Numbered from the stretch's first letter, positions 1-8,511 are shown. The stretch: DNA of 64,000 nucleotides from Microcoleus sp. bin38.metabat.b11b12b14.051 (GCF_013299165.1 NZ_JAAFKD010000031.1:1-64000), one strand, 5' to 3'. Numbers and translations: made by a program. Notes: a model not told the origin generated them from the letters alone.

Positions 1-162
1 TAACTCGCTTCTACCGCCAATGCTCGATCGTTGTTTGCGAACACCCGGTGCTACGGCTTTAATTAAGCCGAATTCCCGTGTCAAAACTGTCAGCAGGCGA
101 TCGGATTCGCCGATCGGTGCACTCTTCAGATTAATACCAGTTGCTTTGTAAGTTCGAGTCAC
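1..162 (-). CDS. recO: DNA repair protein RecO, N-terminal part (runs off the left edge)
   Basis: The reverse strand from a GTG at 162 stays open to the window edge and gives about 54 residues. They match the RecO N-terminal OB-fold: start [13 protein letters not shown], then [17 protein letters not shown] and VAPGVRK. RecO works with RecF and RecR to load RecA on gapped DNA. Only the first fifth of the protein is visible. The gene is read in the same direction as deoC (2576-3256), which lies upstream; deoC and recO are neighbours in other cyanobacteria as I recall, so the AIPR gene between them looks like an insertion. Three ATTTTAG-type heptamers (162-183) lie directly upstream of the start, and no clear Shine-Dalgarno is seen. 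Confidence 0.85.
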   Translation of the reverse strand, partial: MTRTYKATGINLKSAPIGESDRLLTVLTREFGLIKAVAPGVRKQRSSIGGRSEL

Positions 163-200
163 TAGATTTTAGATTTTAGATTTAATCTACAGTACCAAGA

Positions 201-335
201 CTTCCGACAGTTTTTTGATTTACCACTGTATAATAATTTGAGGGCGATCATCTTCCAGGGCTAAACTAACGAGGCACAGGAGCTAGCCATAAAAAAATAT
301 GGGTTTCAGACTACGATCTAAAAACTGTCCGGACT
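201..335. mobile_element. MITE-like element, left copy, about 135 bp
   Basis: The left end (203-216, TTCCGACAGTTTTT) and right end (AAAAACTGTCCGG at 320-332) are imperfect terminal inverted repeats. The interior shares blocks with the element at 2457-2570: TGATT, CCA, CTGTA/CCGTA, AATAA, TTTGA, GGCGAT, and a 3' block TTTCAGACTACGA. There is no coding capacity. The two copies are direct repeats on either side of the AIPR gene. The IS family that could move it is not identifiable from this sequence. Confidence 0.65.
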
Positions 336-387
336 ATTGTCAAGGATCATAGCAAAAGTATTTAACCCTCAATCAAATAATTAAAAT

Positions 388-2451
388 ATGGAACCCATAC
401 TTAAGGCGCATTTCAATAATTTCAAAAAAAAATTTGAAATAGATGCTATCCCTACGTCTTCTGACAAAGATGGTGCTGCATTTGAGAAATTTGTAAATTA
501 TGTCCTGTTTAGTATGGACTATCCTGAGATTTTTACAGCCGATGCAGAATTACTAGATTTTGTCGGTGTTGGTGGAAGTAATGATACAGGTATAGATGGC
601 ATAGGCATTAAAGTTAACGATAGATTAGTTAGAAATACTGATGAAGTTACTGAAATAGCCTTGGCAAGTAAAAAGATTAATGTTGAATTCTTCTTCATTC
701 AATCGAAAATGAAAAATAAATTTGAAAAAACAGAGTTAAATACATTTGGAACGGGGGTAAAGGTATTTTTTTCAGACCCTGCTCTACCTGAAAATGCTCG
801 AATTAGAGAATTTCGCGAGATTAAGGATTTCATCTACTCAGATGAGGCAGTAGTTAGAAAACTCGATAAAAATCCCAGCCTTTTTCTTTATTATGTCAGC
901 ACTGGGTCCGAACCAACAGAAGATAACTTCTTAGGCAATCAAAAATTTCTGACTCAAGAGCTTGAAAAAATACAATACTTTGAAAGTGTAGAGGTGAAAG
1001 TTGTTGGTGGAAAGCAACTCATCAAGTTTTGTCGAGAGTTGGAAAACAAATTTGATGTTCAAATGAATGTGATTGATATCTTTCCATTGAGCGTAGATAC
1101 CGTAGACAATGAAACTGATGTAAAAAAAGCGTATGCTTTTACTTGTAACGCATTGGAGTTCTTAAAAGTTCTCACAAAAGAAGATGGTTCATTGCGCCGA
1201 TCTCTATTTAATGATAATGTTCGTGATTACTTAGGAGACAGCAAAAATGTCAATGGTGAAATAGAAAAGACGATAACAGAAAACCCTGAAATGTTTCTAC
1301 TTTGCAACAATGGAATTACGATAGTATGTACGGATTTTGAACAGGTTCGGGATAAGCTGGTAAAAATAGAAAATCCTCAAATTGTCAATGGTTGTCAAAC
1401 AAGTAACTCATTATTCAACCAAAGAGATACCTTAAATATTCACAAAGTCAAACTTCTTGTCAGACTTATATCCACAGAAAATCCTGGTATATCAAACCAG
1501 ATTGTGAGAGGAACCAATAAACAGAATCAAGTTCTGGAAGAAGCTTTTGAGACAACCCGAGGTTTTCATCAGGATACATTAGAACCTTTCTTTCTTGCCT
1601 TTGAAAATAATGTAAAAATTTATTACGAAAGACGAGCTAAACAATACAATGAAGATCCCTTGATCAAAAAAACTCAAATCGTAAATTTGAGAATATTAAC
1701 TCAAACATTTGTTAGTATTTTTCTTGATTCTCCTCATGATGGACACAGGCACGAATCGATACTTCTAAAAGACTATGCAGAACCAAGAGATTCAAGAAAG
1801 ATTTTTATAGAAGAGCATAGTCCTTATCCTTACTACATCTGCGCTTTGATTTGGTATATGTTTGAAAAATATTTTCAGGAAGAGAGAATCAACAGAGACT
1901 ATAAAAAGTATAAAGCTCACCTTTATTTAATATTTAGGATGAGTGTAGGAGAGTTTCCACCAAAACTCACAAAGTCAAAACAGATAGAGGATTACTGTAG
2001 TAAGCTTCTTCATATTTTGAAAGAAGAGCAATTCGCAGAAAGACTAGAAAGAGTATTGAGTGTCTTTGATGCAACACAAAGGTTGTGGATCGGAAAGGGG
2101 AAAAGCCGTGACTCGATAAAGGATAGGAAGGGATTCACTGATTTAATGCTTGAGCAGGCTCGTGAGAATTTTATTTCTCGTGAGTATTTGACTAAAGGGA
2201 AAGCTTTACAAGACGAAAAAGACGACAAGGTAATTTACGAAGGAATTGTTCTTAACATTATACCAAAGAATGATTTTTGGTTTGGTTTCATCAAAAACGT
2301 AAATCGTTATGAAGATGAAGATAATGTATATTTTGACAATCGTGGCTATGGAGGAGATGTGAAAGATTTATCTCCTAATACTCCAGTTCGTTTTGAAAGA
2401 GGAACTAATCCTAAAGGGTATTTTGGGATCAATGTTCAACGAATTAATTGA
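388..2451 (+). CDS. AIPR-family (abortive infection phage resistance) protein with C-terminal OB/cold-shock-like domain
   Basis: This 687-residue protein carries the AIPR core: FLLCNNGITIVC at about 303-314 followed by NPQIVNGCQTSNS at about 329-341, then IVRGTNKQNQV. AIPR proteins are found in phage-abortive-infection and restriction-linked loci, but the biochemical activity is poorly defined, so a defence role is inference. Residues from about 619 to 687 (GIVLNIIPKNDFWFGFIKN, then DVKDLSPNTPVRFERG) look like a cold-shock/OB nucleic-acid-binding fold. ATG at 388 is the first good start; no strong Shine-Dalgarno is visible. The gene is clearly more AT-rich than its neighbours, lies opposite to deoC and recO, and sits between two related MITE-like elements, all of which suggests horizontal arrival. 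No methylase or toxin partner is adjacent. Confidence 0.85.
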   Translation: MEPILKAHFNNFKKKFEIDAIPTSSDKDGAAFEKFVNYVLFSMDYPEIFTADAELLDFVGVGGSNDTGIDGIGIKVNDRLVRNTDEVTEIALASKKINVEFFFIQSKMKNKFEKTELNTFGTGVKVFFSDPALPENARIREFREIKDFIYSDEAVVRKLDKNPSLFLYYVSTGSEPTEDNFLGNQKFLTQELEKIQYFESVEVKVVGGKQLIKFCRELENKFDVQMNVIDIFPLSVDTVDNETDVKKAYAFTCNALEFLKVLTKEDGSLRRSLFNDNVRDYLGDSKNVNGEIEKTITENPEMFLLCNNGITIVCTDFEQVRDKLVKIENPQIVNGCQTSNSLFNQRDTLNIHKVKLLVRLISTENPGISNQIVRGTNKQNQVLEEAFETTRGFHQDTLEPFFLAFENNVKIYYERRAKQYNEDPLIKKTQIVNLRILTQTFVSIFLDSPHDGHRHESILLKDYAEPRDSRKIFIEEHSPYPYYICALIWYMFEKYFQEERINRDYKKYKAHLYLIFRMSVGEFPPKLTKSKQIEDYCSKLLHILKEEQFAERLERVLSVFDATQRLWIGKGKSRDSIKDRKGFTDLMLEQARENFISREYLTKGKALQDEKDDKVIYEGIVLNIIPKNDFWFGFIKNVNRYEDEDNVYFDNRGYGGDVKDLSPNTPVRFERGTNPKGYFGINVQRIN

Positions 2452-2456
2452 TCAAT

Positions 2457-2570
2457 AGTTCGGACAGTTTTTGATTGCCAACCGTAGAATAAGGATTTGA
2501 TGGCGATTGGCAATCTAGCTGCCAAGGTAGAATCACGATTTCAGACTACGAGCGAAAAACTGTCCGGACT
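2457..2570. mobile_element. MITE-like element, right copy, 114 bp
   Basis: Terminal inverted repeats are AGTTCGGACAGTTTTT (2457-2472) and AAAAACTGTCCGGACT (2555-2570), matching at 15 of 16 positions when one is reverse-complemented. The element starts 5 bp after the AIPR stop and ends 5 bp before the deoC stop codon on the other strand. It is related to the copy at 201-335 in the same orientation. Confidence 0.75.
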
Positions 2571-2575
2571 AATGA

Positions 2576-3256
2576 CTAATGACTCTGCTTTAAATTATCA
2601 CGCTGGCGAATTAATTCCGGGCCGCGAGAAGTCCCCAAACGAGTTGCACCAGCCACGATCAAATCTATAGCTTGTTCATGAGTGCGAATTCCTCCGGCCG
2701 CTTTAATACCAACCCTTCCCTTAGTAAATTCCTTCAGCAGGCGCACATCTTCAACAGTCGCCCCACCAAAAAAGCCCGTATTAGTTTTGATGTAAGCGGC
2801 GCCAGCTTCCATGCAAAGCTCAGCCGCTAATTGTTTTTCCTCATCCGAAAGCATCGAGCATTCGATAATCGCTTTGATAGTTAGTCCAGTTTCTTCGCAA
2901 ATTTCTGCCAATTCCCGATGAAATTCATCGCTTTTTCCGGCTTTCAACAATCCTAAATTGACGCAGACATCTAACTCAACGGCTCCATTGTCTGCCGCTT
3001 CTAGGGCTTCGTAGAGTTTTACTGCTGATGTGGTTGCTCCTGTGGGAAAACCTATCACTGTCGAGACTTTTGGCTTTCTACCGTGCAAGAGACTTACCGC
3101 TTGTCGGACGTAGGCGGGATACACGCAAACTGTGGCAAACCCAAATCTTTCCGCTTGTTGGCAGCAGTTTTCTACTTCCTCTGGCGTGGCGCTTGGGTCG
3201 ATCAGGGCGTGATCGATATAGGGGGCAATATCGATATCTGACCCTTTTGCAGCCAT
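2576..3256 (-). CDS. deoC: Deoxyribose-phosphate aldolase DeoC
   Basis: The 226-residue length is normal for the family. DeoC cleaves 2-deoxyribose-5-phosphate to glyceraldehyde-3-phosphate and acetaldehyde in deoxynucleoside catabolism. The class I aldolase residues are all present: Asp96 in [10 protein letters not shown], the Schiff-base Lys157 in YIKTNTGF, and Lys185 in GIKAAGGIR. Start ATG is at 3256. A MITE-like element ends 5 bp beyond the stop, and the natural downstream partner recO is displaced by about 2.4 kb. The protein is complete and the core is intact, so the insertion did not damage it. Confidence 0.96.
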   Translation of the reverse strand: MAAKGSDIDIAPYIDHALIDPSATPEEVENCCQQAERFGFATVCVYPAYVRQAVSLLHGRKPKVSTVIGFPTGATTSAVKLYEALEAADNGAVELDVCVNLGLLKAGKSDEFHRELAEICEETGLTIKAIIECSMLSDEEKQLAAELCMEAGAAYIKTNTGFFGGATVEDVRLLKEFTKGRVGIKAAGGIRTHEQAIDLIVAGATRLGTSRGPELIRQRDNLKQSH

Positions 3257-3453
3257 TGCTGTTTTTTCTCCGAAGTAACTACTTCCTTATTATGTAGCGA
3301 ATTTACCAATTTTTGAATTGGCTTCTGGTCTCAGTGGGTACAAATACTCAATTTGCTGGCAAAAACTCTGAGGAAAATTTGTTCACCTAATAAATTAAAA
3401 AAAAAATAGATATTGGTATCTGTCTTTAGATACATTTTTAATCTTTCTTTAGG

Positions 3454-3540
3454 TATACTTTGTTAAAAGGAGTTGCAGCAGAACCTGCCTCAGCTACCCT
3501 AGGGCAGAGCCTGGTAGCCGTCACTGTTTTTACTCCGAGT
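3454..3540 (+). promoter_or_regulatory. Probable promoter and structured 5' leader of the 3574 gene
   Basis: TATACT at 3454-3459 is a good -10 hexamer; no clear -35 is visible. The RNA that would follow can fold: GGAGT (3469-3473) pairs with ACTCC (3532-3536) around an inner stem GCTACC (3493-3498)/GGTAGC (3513-3518), extended by AGG/CCT. The closing stem contains a GGAG and ends 38 bp before the ATG. It resembles no riboswitch I can name. The rest of 3300-3453 shows nothing beyond AT-rich sequence. Confidence 0.35.
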
Positions 3541-3573
3541 AGTGCTTTAAAAACATAACAGCCAGTGCCAAGC

Positions 3574-3936
3574 ATGAATCATTTAGAACTCGAACAAGAA
3601 ATTGGGAAGATGGCTAGAGCGATGATGACTCGCAACAGCTTAATTGGTAAAGATTTGATTGCCGATCTCAGAGGACGGTTGTCAACAGACAGTGTAGCTG
3701 CTTTGATGATTGTCAGTATTGAACGCTTGATTTGGTCTGACTGCGAGTCGGTGATCTGGAGTTTGAGCTATTTGATTCCTGCTGACGTAATGGAAGAAAT
3801 TCGCCGGATTACGGCGCTGGTTGTTTGCAAGCGGTTGATGGGCAAAGGTTTTGTGCTGGGACAGGATTTTAGTATTGATGCTTCAGGCAGGTTGCTGTTG
3901 AGCGATACTGCTCAGACAGCGGTTGTGGTTGCTTGA
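3574..3936 (+). CDS. Small conserved-looking hypothetical protein, about 120 aa
   Basis: I do not recognise a family. The protein is mostly helical by composition, with two hydrophobic helices (VAALMIVSIERLIW and VIWSLSYLIPADVM), a charged N-terminus and an Ala/Val-rich tail. It has no signal peptide and no convincing transmembrane span. ATG 3574 is preferred; GTG 3565 is a possible upstream start in the same frame. Codon use looks like the host. It stands alone behind its own promoter and a foldable leader, with an intergenic gap before the next features. Confidence 0.6.
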   Translation: MNHLELEQEIGKMARAMMTRNSLIGKDLIADLRGRLSTDSVAALMIVSIERLIWSDCESVIWSLSYLIPADVMEEIRRITALVVCKRLMGKGFVLGQDFSIDASGRLLLSDTAQTAVVVA

Positions 3937-4239
3937 ATTTGCTAAGCAGAAGTTGGAGCTATTGGCATTACGAGATTTGCACTCTTAGTGTAACTGCAAA
4001 CCTAATTCCGGATGCGGTATATAGTTGCGTGACTCGCGCCAGTCAGAGATTTGCAGCAGCTCCAACCCGCGATACGTGCGGTTAGCTGAAAGAGCATTTC
4101 ACGAAAGGAAAATAGTCCGTTGCGATCGCCAATTGTTGAGGTTGTTACTGAGGTTTGTACGGGCGATCGCCCTGTATCAAAATTTTCAGATTTTTAGTGA
4201 AATTACAGTTTAATTCCGAGCATTATTGGTGTAGAATCA

Positions 4240-4505
4240 TCCCTAAGATAGATGCGAAATATTGTCAGGAACCTCTGCCTAAAGGCATGAGGCTTGTAAG
4301 AGGAATCTAATAAGCCGTCCTGACCAGCCTAAGACTTTCGAGGTCTACGTTTTTTGAGTCACGACACCCTGAGATGCGAAGCTAGTCTCCTGCTCTGTCA
4401 TTTGTAGTTAAAAAGTCTTAAGGTCACGCTCGACGGTGCTGCAAGTCTAAAAAGCTCTTAGAACATTGACCGACAAGCTAACTTTACCCCGTAAGGGAGT
4501 TTTCA
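4240..4505 (+). ncRNA. Candidate orphan HEARO / IscB-type omega RNA
   Basis: About 265 bp of non-coding sequence holds several nested stems: GTCAGGA (4264-4270) pairs with TCCTGAC (4318-4324); inside lies CCTCtGCCT/AGGCatGAGG (4272-4292); then AGAC...GTCT (about 4332-4345). Next comes ACACCCTGAGAT (4364-4375) with TAGTCTCC (4383-4390), which resembles the conserved CACCCTGGGAT...AGTCCCC block of IscB omega RNAs (HEARO, Rfam) as I remember them. HEARO RNAs are common in cyanobacteria and often occur without the nuclease gene. No iscB is found here; the downstream gene is a TPR protein. The stems are seen; the family name is inference. A structured IS200/IS605 end is the alternative. Confidence 0.5.
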
Positions 4506-4506
4506 T

Positions 4507-4528
4507 GGAGGGGCATGATTGCCCCTCC
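4507..4528. terminator. Perfect 9-bp hairpin, possible terminator or element end
   Basis: GGAGGGGCA (4507-4515) and TGCCCCTCC (4520-4528) form a perfect stem with a TGAT loop. There is no T-run, so intrinsic termination is doubtful. It could mark the 3' boundary of the HEARO-like RNA or be one of the dispersed G/C-rich palindromes common in this genome. Confidence 0.4.
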
Positions 4529-4609
4529 CCACCCCAAACAAATGTAAAGCCGTCCTAGAAGGCTTGCCCTGAGCCGGCGTTGGGACGGGGTTTCAAACCC
4601 ATTTTTCCG

Positions 4610-5632
4610 ATGAACTTAATTCAAAACATGGAAGCGGCTTGGTATTATCATCTGGGTTCGCGCCACCTCGAAGCTCACGATCATGATAGTGCTCTGGCGA
4701 ACTTTAGCCGAGCTGTGAATTTGCAATCGGATCATTATAAGGCTTGGTTCGGGCGAGGTATGGCTTTGGGCAACTTAGAACGCCACCTAGAGGCGCTTTC
4801 AAGTTTTGATGAGGCCTTGGCGGTGCAGCCGGATGCGAGCTTTGGCTGGCACAATCGGGCTATTGCTTTAGGAAAGTTGGGGCGCTCTTTGGACGCACTC
4901 AACAGTTTTGACAGGGCTCTGGAGTTTAACCCCTGTGCGGCGAGTATTTGGCATAACCGGGGACTGACGCTGATCGATATGGGGCTTTACAATAAGGCGG
5001 TTCTGAGTTTCGATCGCTCTTTAAGTTTGCAGCCGGATGCACCTTGGGCGTGGTACAACCGAGGGAATGCTCTGTTAGAACTAAAACTTTACTATCAGGC
5101 ACTCAACAGTTTCGATCGCGCGATCGAGTTTAATCCAGATGATGCGAAGGTTTGGTACAATCGCGGTCTAGCTGCTAACTCCATGGGACTTTACAAGCAA
5201 GCAGTGGCTAGTTTTAGTCGATCGATCGCTCTGAAACCCGGCAAAGCCGAAGTTGTAGGCGAACGGAGAGTGGCTTTGGAGAAATTAGTCGGTTTAAATC
5301 AGAAAAATGCCAAGTTCACTCCCACATTTGAGTGTATCTTTGAAGATTATTTGATTTGGTACAATCGGGGTGTGGAATTGGCGCGACAAGGTAGCTATTC
5401 AGAGGCGATCGCTTGTTACGAAACAGCCTTAGAAATCAATCCTGATTTTGCGAACGCTTTTTACAATAAAGCTTGCTGTTATGCGCTGCTGGGCTTTGCT
5501 GATTTAGCCCTTGACAATTTGCAGCGGGCTGTGGAGTTTATGCCCATTTTATACCGAGAACTAGCTTTAGCTGACTCTGATTTAAGCTGCATTTGGAAAC
5601 AAGAACGTTTTGCAGCGCTGATTCAAGGTTGA
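4610..5632 (+). CDS. Cytoplasmic TPR-repeat protein
   Basis: This 340-residue protein is built from about eight 34-residue tetratricopeptide repeats with the signature W-x-x-R/N-G-x-x-L...AL-x-S/N-FD-x-A-L-x-x-x-P-D (for example GRGMALGNLERHLEALSSFD). TPR arrays bind protein partners; no catalytic domain or signal peptide is present. A break in the array near residues 215-250 (GKAEVVGERRVALEKLVGLN and on) separates a six-repeat block from a final two-repeat block beginning IWYNRGVELARQGSYSEAI. The frame is open from a TTG at 4580; ATG 4610 is preferred. A GGAAGAA repeat run follows the stop directly. Confidence 0.85.
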   Translation: MNLIQNMEAAWYYHLGSRHLEAHDHDSALANFSRAVNLQSDHYKAWFGRGMALGNLERHLEALSSFDEALAVQPDASFGWHNRAIALGKLGRSLDALNSFDRALEFNPCAASIWHNRGLTLIDMGLYNKAVLSFDRSLSLQPDAPWAWYNRGNALLELKLYYQALNSFDRAIEFNPDDAKVWYNRGLAANSMGLYKQAVASFSRSIALKPGKAEVVGERRVALEKLVGLNQKNAKFTPTFECIFEDYLIWYNRGVELARQGSYSEAIACYETALEINPDFANAFYNKACCYALLGFADLALDNLQRAVEFMPILYRELALADSDLSCIWKQERFAALIQG

Positions 5633-5634
5633 TA

Positions 5635-5685
5635 AGGAAGAAGGAAGAAGGAAGAAGGAAGAAGGAAGAAGGAAGAAGGAAAAAG
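5635..5685. repeat. GGAAGAA heptamer tandem repeat
   Basis: About six to seven copies of GGAAGAA follow the TPR stop codon. Seven-base tandem repeats (STRR type) are characteristic of filamentous cyanobacteria and recur across this window with other unit sequences. Confidence 0.9.
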
Positions 5686-5741
5686 AAAGAAGGAGTAATA
5701 TTCTTTCCGGTTACATCGATCGGAATTATTCGGAATTATAT

Positions 5742-5865
5742 AGTGCTGTCCCCACTCGCGATGAGGAAAAATACCCCTTTCTCGATTTGAGATTTCATGT
5801 TACATCGATCGGAATTATACAGTAATGCCCCGCTCGCAATACTACTCGCGAGGGGGGACAGCACT
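5742..5865. repeat. Inverted-repeat element
   Basis: AGTGCTGTCCCCACTCGCGA at 5742-5761 is matched in reverse complement by 5844-5865 (CTCGCGAGGGGGGACAGCACT region). Inside and just before, two copies of ACATCGATCGGAATTAT (5713 and 5801 areas) are direct repeats. The arrangement looks like a degenerate MITE or nested palindromes. The 5690-6030 gap holds nothing else but the terminator below. Confidence 0.55.
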
Positions 5866-5948
5866 GGAATCGGAAAATTACTATTGCGATCAACAAAAAG
5901 GATATCATTAACGAACGTCCTAACTAATCTTGGCGGTTGATTTTACTC

Positions 5949-5977
5949 AAAAAAAAGCTCGCTTCTGGGGCGAGCTT
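5949..5977 (-). terminator. Rho-independent terminator of the 6032-6877 gene
   Basis: On the minus strand AAGCTCGC, loop CCCAGAA and GCGAGCTT are followed by a run of T (the A-run at 5949-5956 on the plus strand). It lies about 55 bp past the stop of the secreted protein gene, in the right orientation. Confidence 0.8.
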
Positions 5978-6031
5978 TTGGGGTTGGACGACGGAAATTC
6001 GATCGCCCGACAGGATTTTTGCCATCTTTAA

Positions 6032-6877
6032 CTAGCGCACAGCAACTCTAATAGAGGGCTTGACAGGCTTGTTAGCAACTACCAGCACCTTGTAGGTTCC
6101 TGACTCGGGGAGTTGTGCAAAAGTTTGACCTTCGCCTTGATCGAGGAGTTGTCCCGAGGGAGATTCGATCGCCACATCGAGATTTTTGTTGCTAGCTGTC
6201 ACCGTGATTGTCTGTCCCTGTTTTCCTGGAACTGTCAGGGGCTGGATTTGGTAGCCAGACATTTTGAGCCTCACTGTGGCTTCTGTTTCCCCGTATGCTA
6301 TGGGAATTGCGCGATCTGGCTTGTAAGTCCACTTGGCGTTAAAGTCGCGTTCCAGTACGAAACTGCTCGTCTCACCTTTGGGGGTAACTCGCACGCGGTA
6401 AATGCCAGATTCTGGCAACTGACCGATCCACTGATTGTCACTTTTGTCAAGTGTTCCCATATTCAGACCGTTGGGGCTGTAGAGTTGGGCTGTCAGTTTT
6501 CCCGCCCACAGCGAGAGAGTGAGTTCTCGCCCTTTGACACCTTCAAAAATATAGGTAGTGGGTTGGCCGATCGTTGCTCTAATTTCCGAGGTTGACATTC
6601 GCTCAATGGGTTCGAGCTTGGGCGCGGCTGCGGAGGTGGCTGAGGTTGGCTCGATCGCATCTTCCTGGTTTGCAACAGAGACAGAAATAGCTGATGTTGG
6701 CTCGATCGGTTCTAGCCGGGTAAATGCGACAGAAGTAGCGGGTTGATTAACAGTTTCTGTAATTTCCCAGGCAACAATCCGCTCGCTCGGTGCTATTTTA
6801 GGGGCTACAGGGCTGGCAAATACTGATTTTGCCGTCACCATCAGTAGCATTCCAGTCAGTAAAATTAGTTTTTTCAT
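6032..6877 (-). CDS. Exported protein with two PPC-like beta-sandwich domains
   Basis: The protein has 281 residues. Residues 1-21 (MKKLILLTGMLLMVTAKSVFA) form a Sec signal peptide with an AXA-type cleavage site at SVFAS. Residues 25-100 are a low-complexity linker rich in IEPTSA/LEPIE repeats. Two similar beta domains follow, each with a G-x-x-G-x-x-(L/I)T-(L/V) start and a L-PESG-Y-V-V strand (QLPESGIYRVRV and QLPESGTYKVLV). This layout resembles bacterial pre-peptidase C-terminal or related adhesive domains. The function is unknown; periplasmic or surface location is likely. A terminator follows the gene and no operon partner is close. Confidence 0.75.
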   Translation of the reverse strand: MKKLILLTGMLLMVTAKSVFASPVAPKIAPSERIVAWEITETVNQPATSVAFTRLEPIEPTSAISVSVANQEDAIEPTSATSAAAPKLEPIERMSTSEIRATIGQPTTYIFEGVKGRELTLSLWAGKLTAQLYSPNGLNMGTLDKSDNQWIGQLPESGIYRVRVTPKGETSSFVLERDFNAKWTYKPDRAIPIAYGETEATVRLKMSGYQIQPLTVPGKQGQTITVTASNKNLDVAIESPSGQLLDQGEGQTFAQLPESGTYKVLVVANKPVKPSIRVAVR

Positions 6878-7049
6878 GTCGCACTTTCGAGGGGGGTAAT
6901 GAGTTGTATATGCTTACTTGTGTTGGCCTGTTATCACCGGATGAAGTCGGGCGATCGAGCCGCCGGCTAAACCAGCATTTAGGATACACCTAGATATCCG
7001 GTAGTTGCACAAAAACTGTTGCTAGCAGATTGGTCGTGCGGAAACTAAG

Positions 7050-7206
7050 TATAGCAATCGCCACAGCGGTGAGGACATAAATAACCTCATGAATAGAGCC
7101 TAGAGCATGTAGCAGAAACGGTTTGATTTCCTTGACGAAGCAACTCTTCGACTTCGCGAGCGCGCTCTTCTGTCAACTGTCCACTGTCAACTGTCCACTG
7201 CTATAG
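7050..7206. mobile_element. MITE-like element with TATAGCAATC ends, copy 1
   Basis: The ends are TATAGCAATCGCC (7050) and TGCTATA (7199-7205). The internal sequence, including a CCACAGCGGTGAGGACATAA block and a GTAGCAGAAACGGTTTGATT block, recurs in reverse orientation at 15930-16059. This copy also carries an insertion of an ACTTCGCGAGCGC stretch and CAACTGT heptamers. A third element with the same termini lies at 25281-25413. Confidence 0.65.
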
Positions 7207-7603
7207 CAGCCTCGATTTGTCGGAACATTTCAATGATACTGCCTACGTATAATATCATTGATAATTTGAGTTATTTAGTTAAAGACAATTAAAGCTTTTT
7301 CCCTGGATATTGGTCAAAAAATGCTGGCACCCAAAAAAGGCGGTGTCTCGGCTCCAGGATGAGCGTTGCTACCAAGCAAGATGCTCTTCACCCGCCGGGG
7401 GTGACGACCTCTACTGTTACGTGTTTTGGGCGATCGACCCGTAGGGTGCGCGGCGGGGCGCACCTTACCCTGTTGGTAGCACGTCCAGCTACTTTTTGAC
7501 TTTAGTCCCTGCGAGGGTCGATCGGGCGAATGTCAGGTGAGGAAGTCGGATACCAACGACTGAGGGAGTGAAACAGTCACCCGATCGCGATGGTTTATTG
7601 CTA
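7207..7603. other. Intergenic region without a recognisable gene
   Basis: The stretch has an orphan TATAAT at 7248-7253, a partial GTAGGGTGCG palindrome (about 7440-7467) of the dispersed family seen at 19.1, 23.1, 35.5, 41 and 48.8 kb, and two HIP1-like GATCG sites. No ORF with protein-like composition was found on either strand. It may hold degraded transposon sequence. Confidence 0.5.
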
Positions 7604-8326
7604 CTACAAATTAGAGAGAATTTTCAGGTAAGCTTGTACTGTGTTAGACAAACCCATTTCTAGCGCTTCTGCAATTAAAGCATGACCGATCGAGACTTCT
7701 AATATATCAGGAATTGAGCAAAATTTAGCTAAGTTTTGCAAATTTAGATCGTGTCCGGCATTCACTCCCAAACCTACAGATTGAGCTGCTTGAGCTGCTA
7801 AGAGATAATTTTGAAAAACCGATTCAACATTGCCTTCACGAAAAGCAGTTGCATAGGGTTCCGTGTACAGTTCTACGCGATCGGCTCCAACTTCTTTTGC
7901 TAGGGGCATGAGAGCAGCATCTGCGTCCATAAACAAGCTGACTCTGATGCCGTTGTCTTTTAATTTTTCAATAATTGGTAACAGGCGCGATCGATTTTCT
8001 GGAATATTCCAACCGCTATCCGAGGTAAGTACGTCTGGAGCATCCGGCACCAAGGTACACTGAGCCGGTTTGACATCGCAAACTATATCCATAAATGGCG
8101 GCTGAAACGGATTTCCTTCGATGTTGAACTCGACGGTTAGCATTTTCGCTAAGTCGTAAACATCAGCAGCTTTGATGTGCCTTTCGTCGGGTCGGGGATG
8201 GACTGTAACGCCGTGGGCTCCGGCGGCAATTACTGTTTTTGCGGCTTCGGTAACGCTGGGAATGCCGATATTTCGAGAGTTTCTCAGGAGGGCGATTCGG
8301 TTGATGTTGACGCTGAGTTTTGTCAT
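7604..8326 (-). CDS. pdxJ: Pyridoxine 5'-phosphate synthase PdxJ
   Basis: At 240 residues this is full length. PdxJ condenses 1-deoxy-D-xylulose-5-phosphate with 3-amino-2-oxopropyl phosphate to make pyridoxine phosphate in the DXP-dependent vitamin B6 route. The family start LSVNINRIALLRNSR, the catalytic HPRPDERHI block (about 43-51), the TEPYA segment and GLGVNAGHDLN, followed by EVSIGHALI near the C-terminus, are all intact. Start ATG at 8326. It is monocistronic; repeat-rich DNA lies on both sides. Confidence 0.97.
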   Translation of the reverse strand: MTKLSVNINRIALLRNSRNIGIPSVTEAAKTVIAAGAHGVTVHPRPDERHIKAADVYDLAKMLTVEFNIEGNPFQPPFMDIVCDVKPAQCTLVPDAPDVLTSDSGWNIPENRSRLLPIIEKLKDNGIRVSLFMDADAALMPLAKEVGADRVELYTEPYATAFREGNVESVFQNYLLAAQAAQSVGLGVNAGHDLNLQNLAKFCSIPDILEVSIGHALIAEALEMGLSNTVQAYLKILSNL

Positions 8327-8511
8327 GGGATGTTAATCTTTAAGGTTGCCGCTACAATATTAATCGGTTTGGGAAGTAAATCCTGAACACTTTACGTTAC
8401 TTCTCGGATATTATCACACAAAATAAACACGATATTGCTAGAATTATGAATTCTATGATATTTATTTAAAATTCCATATTTCCTAGATAAACTAGCATTG
8501 GCGTGTTCGTA

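Noticed and set aside
4025..4213. 62-aa plus ORF after the small hypothetical gene
   Set aside because: No ribosome site, no family features; Arg-rich from HIP1-containing DNA.
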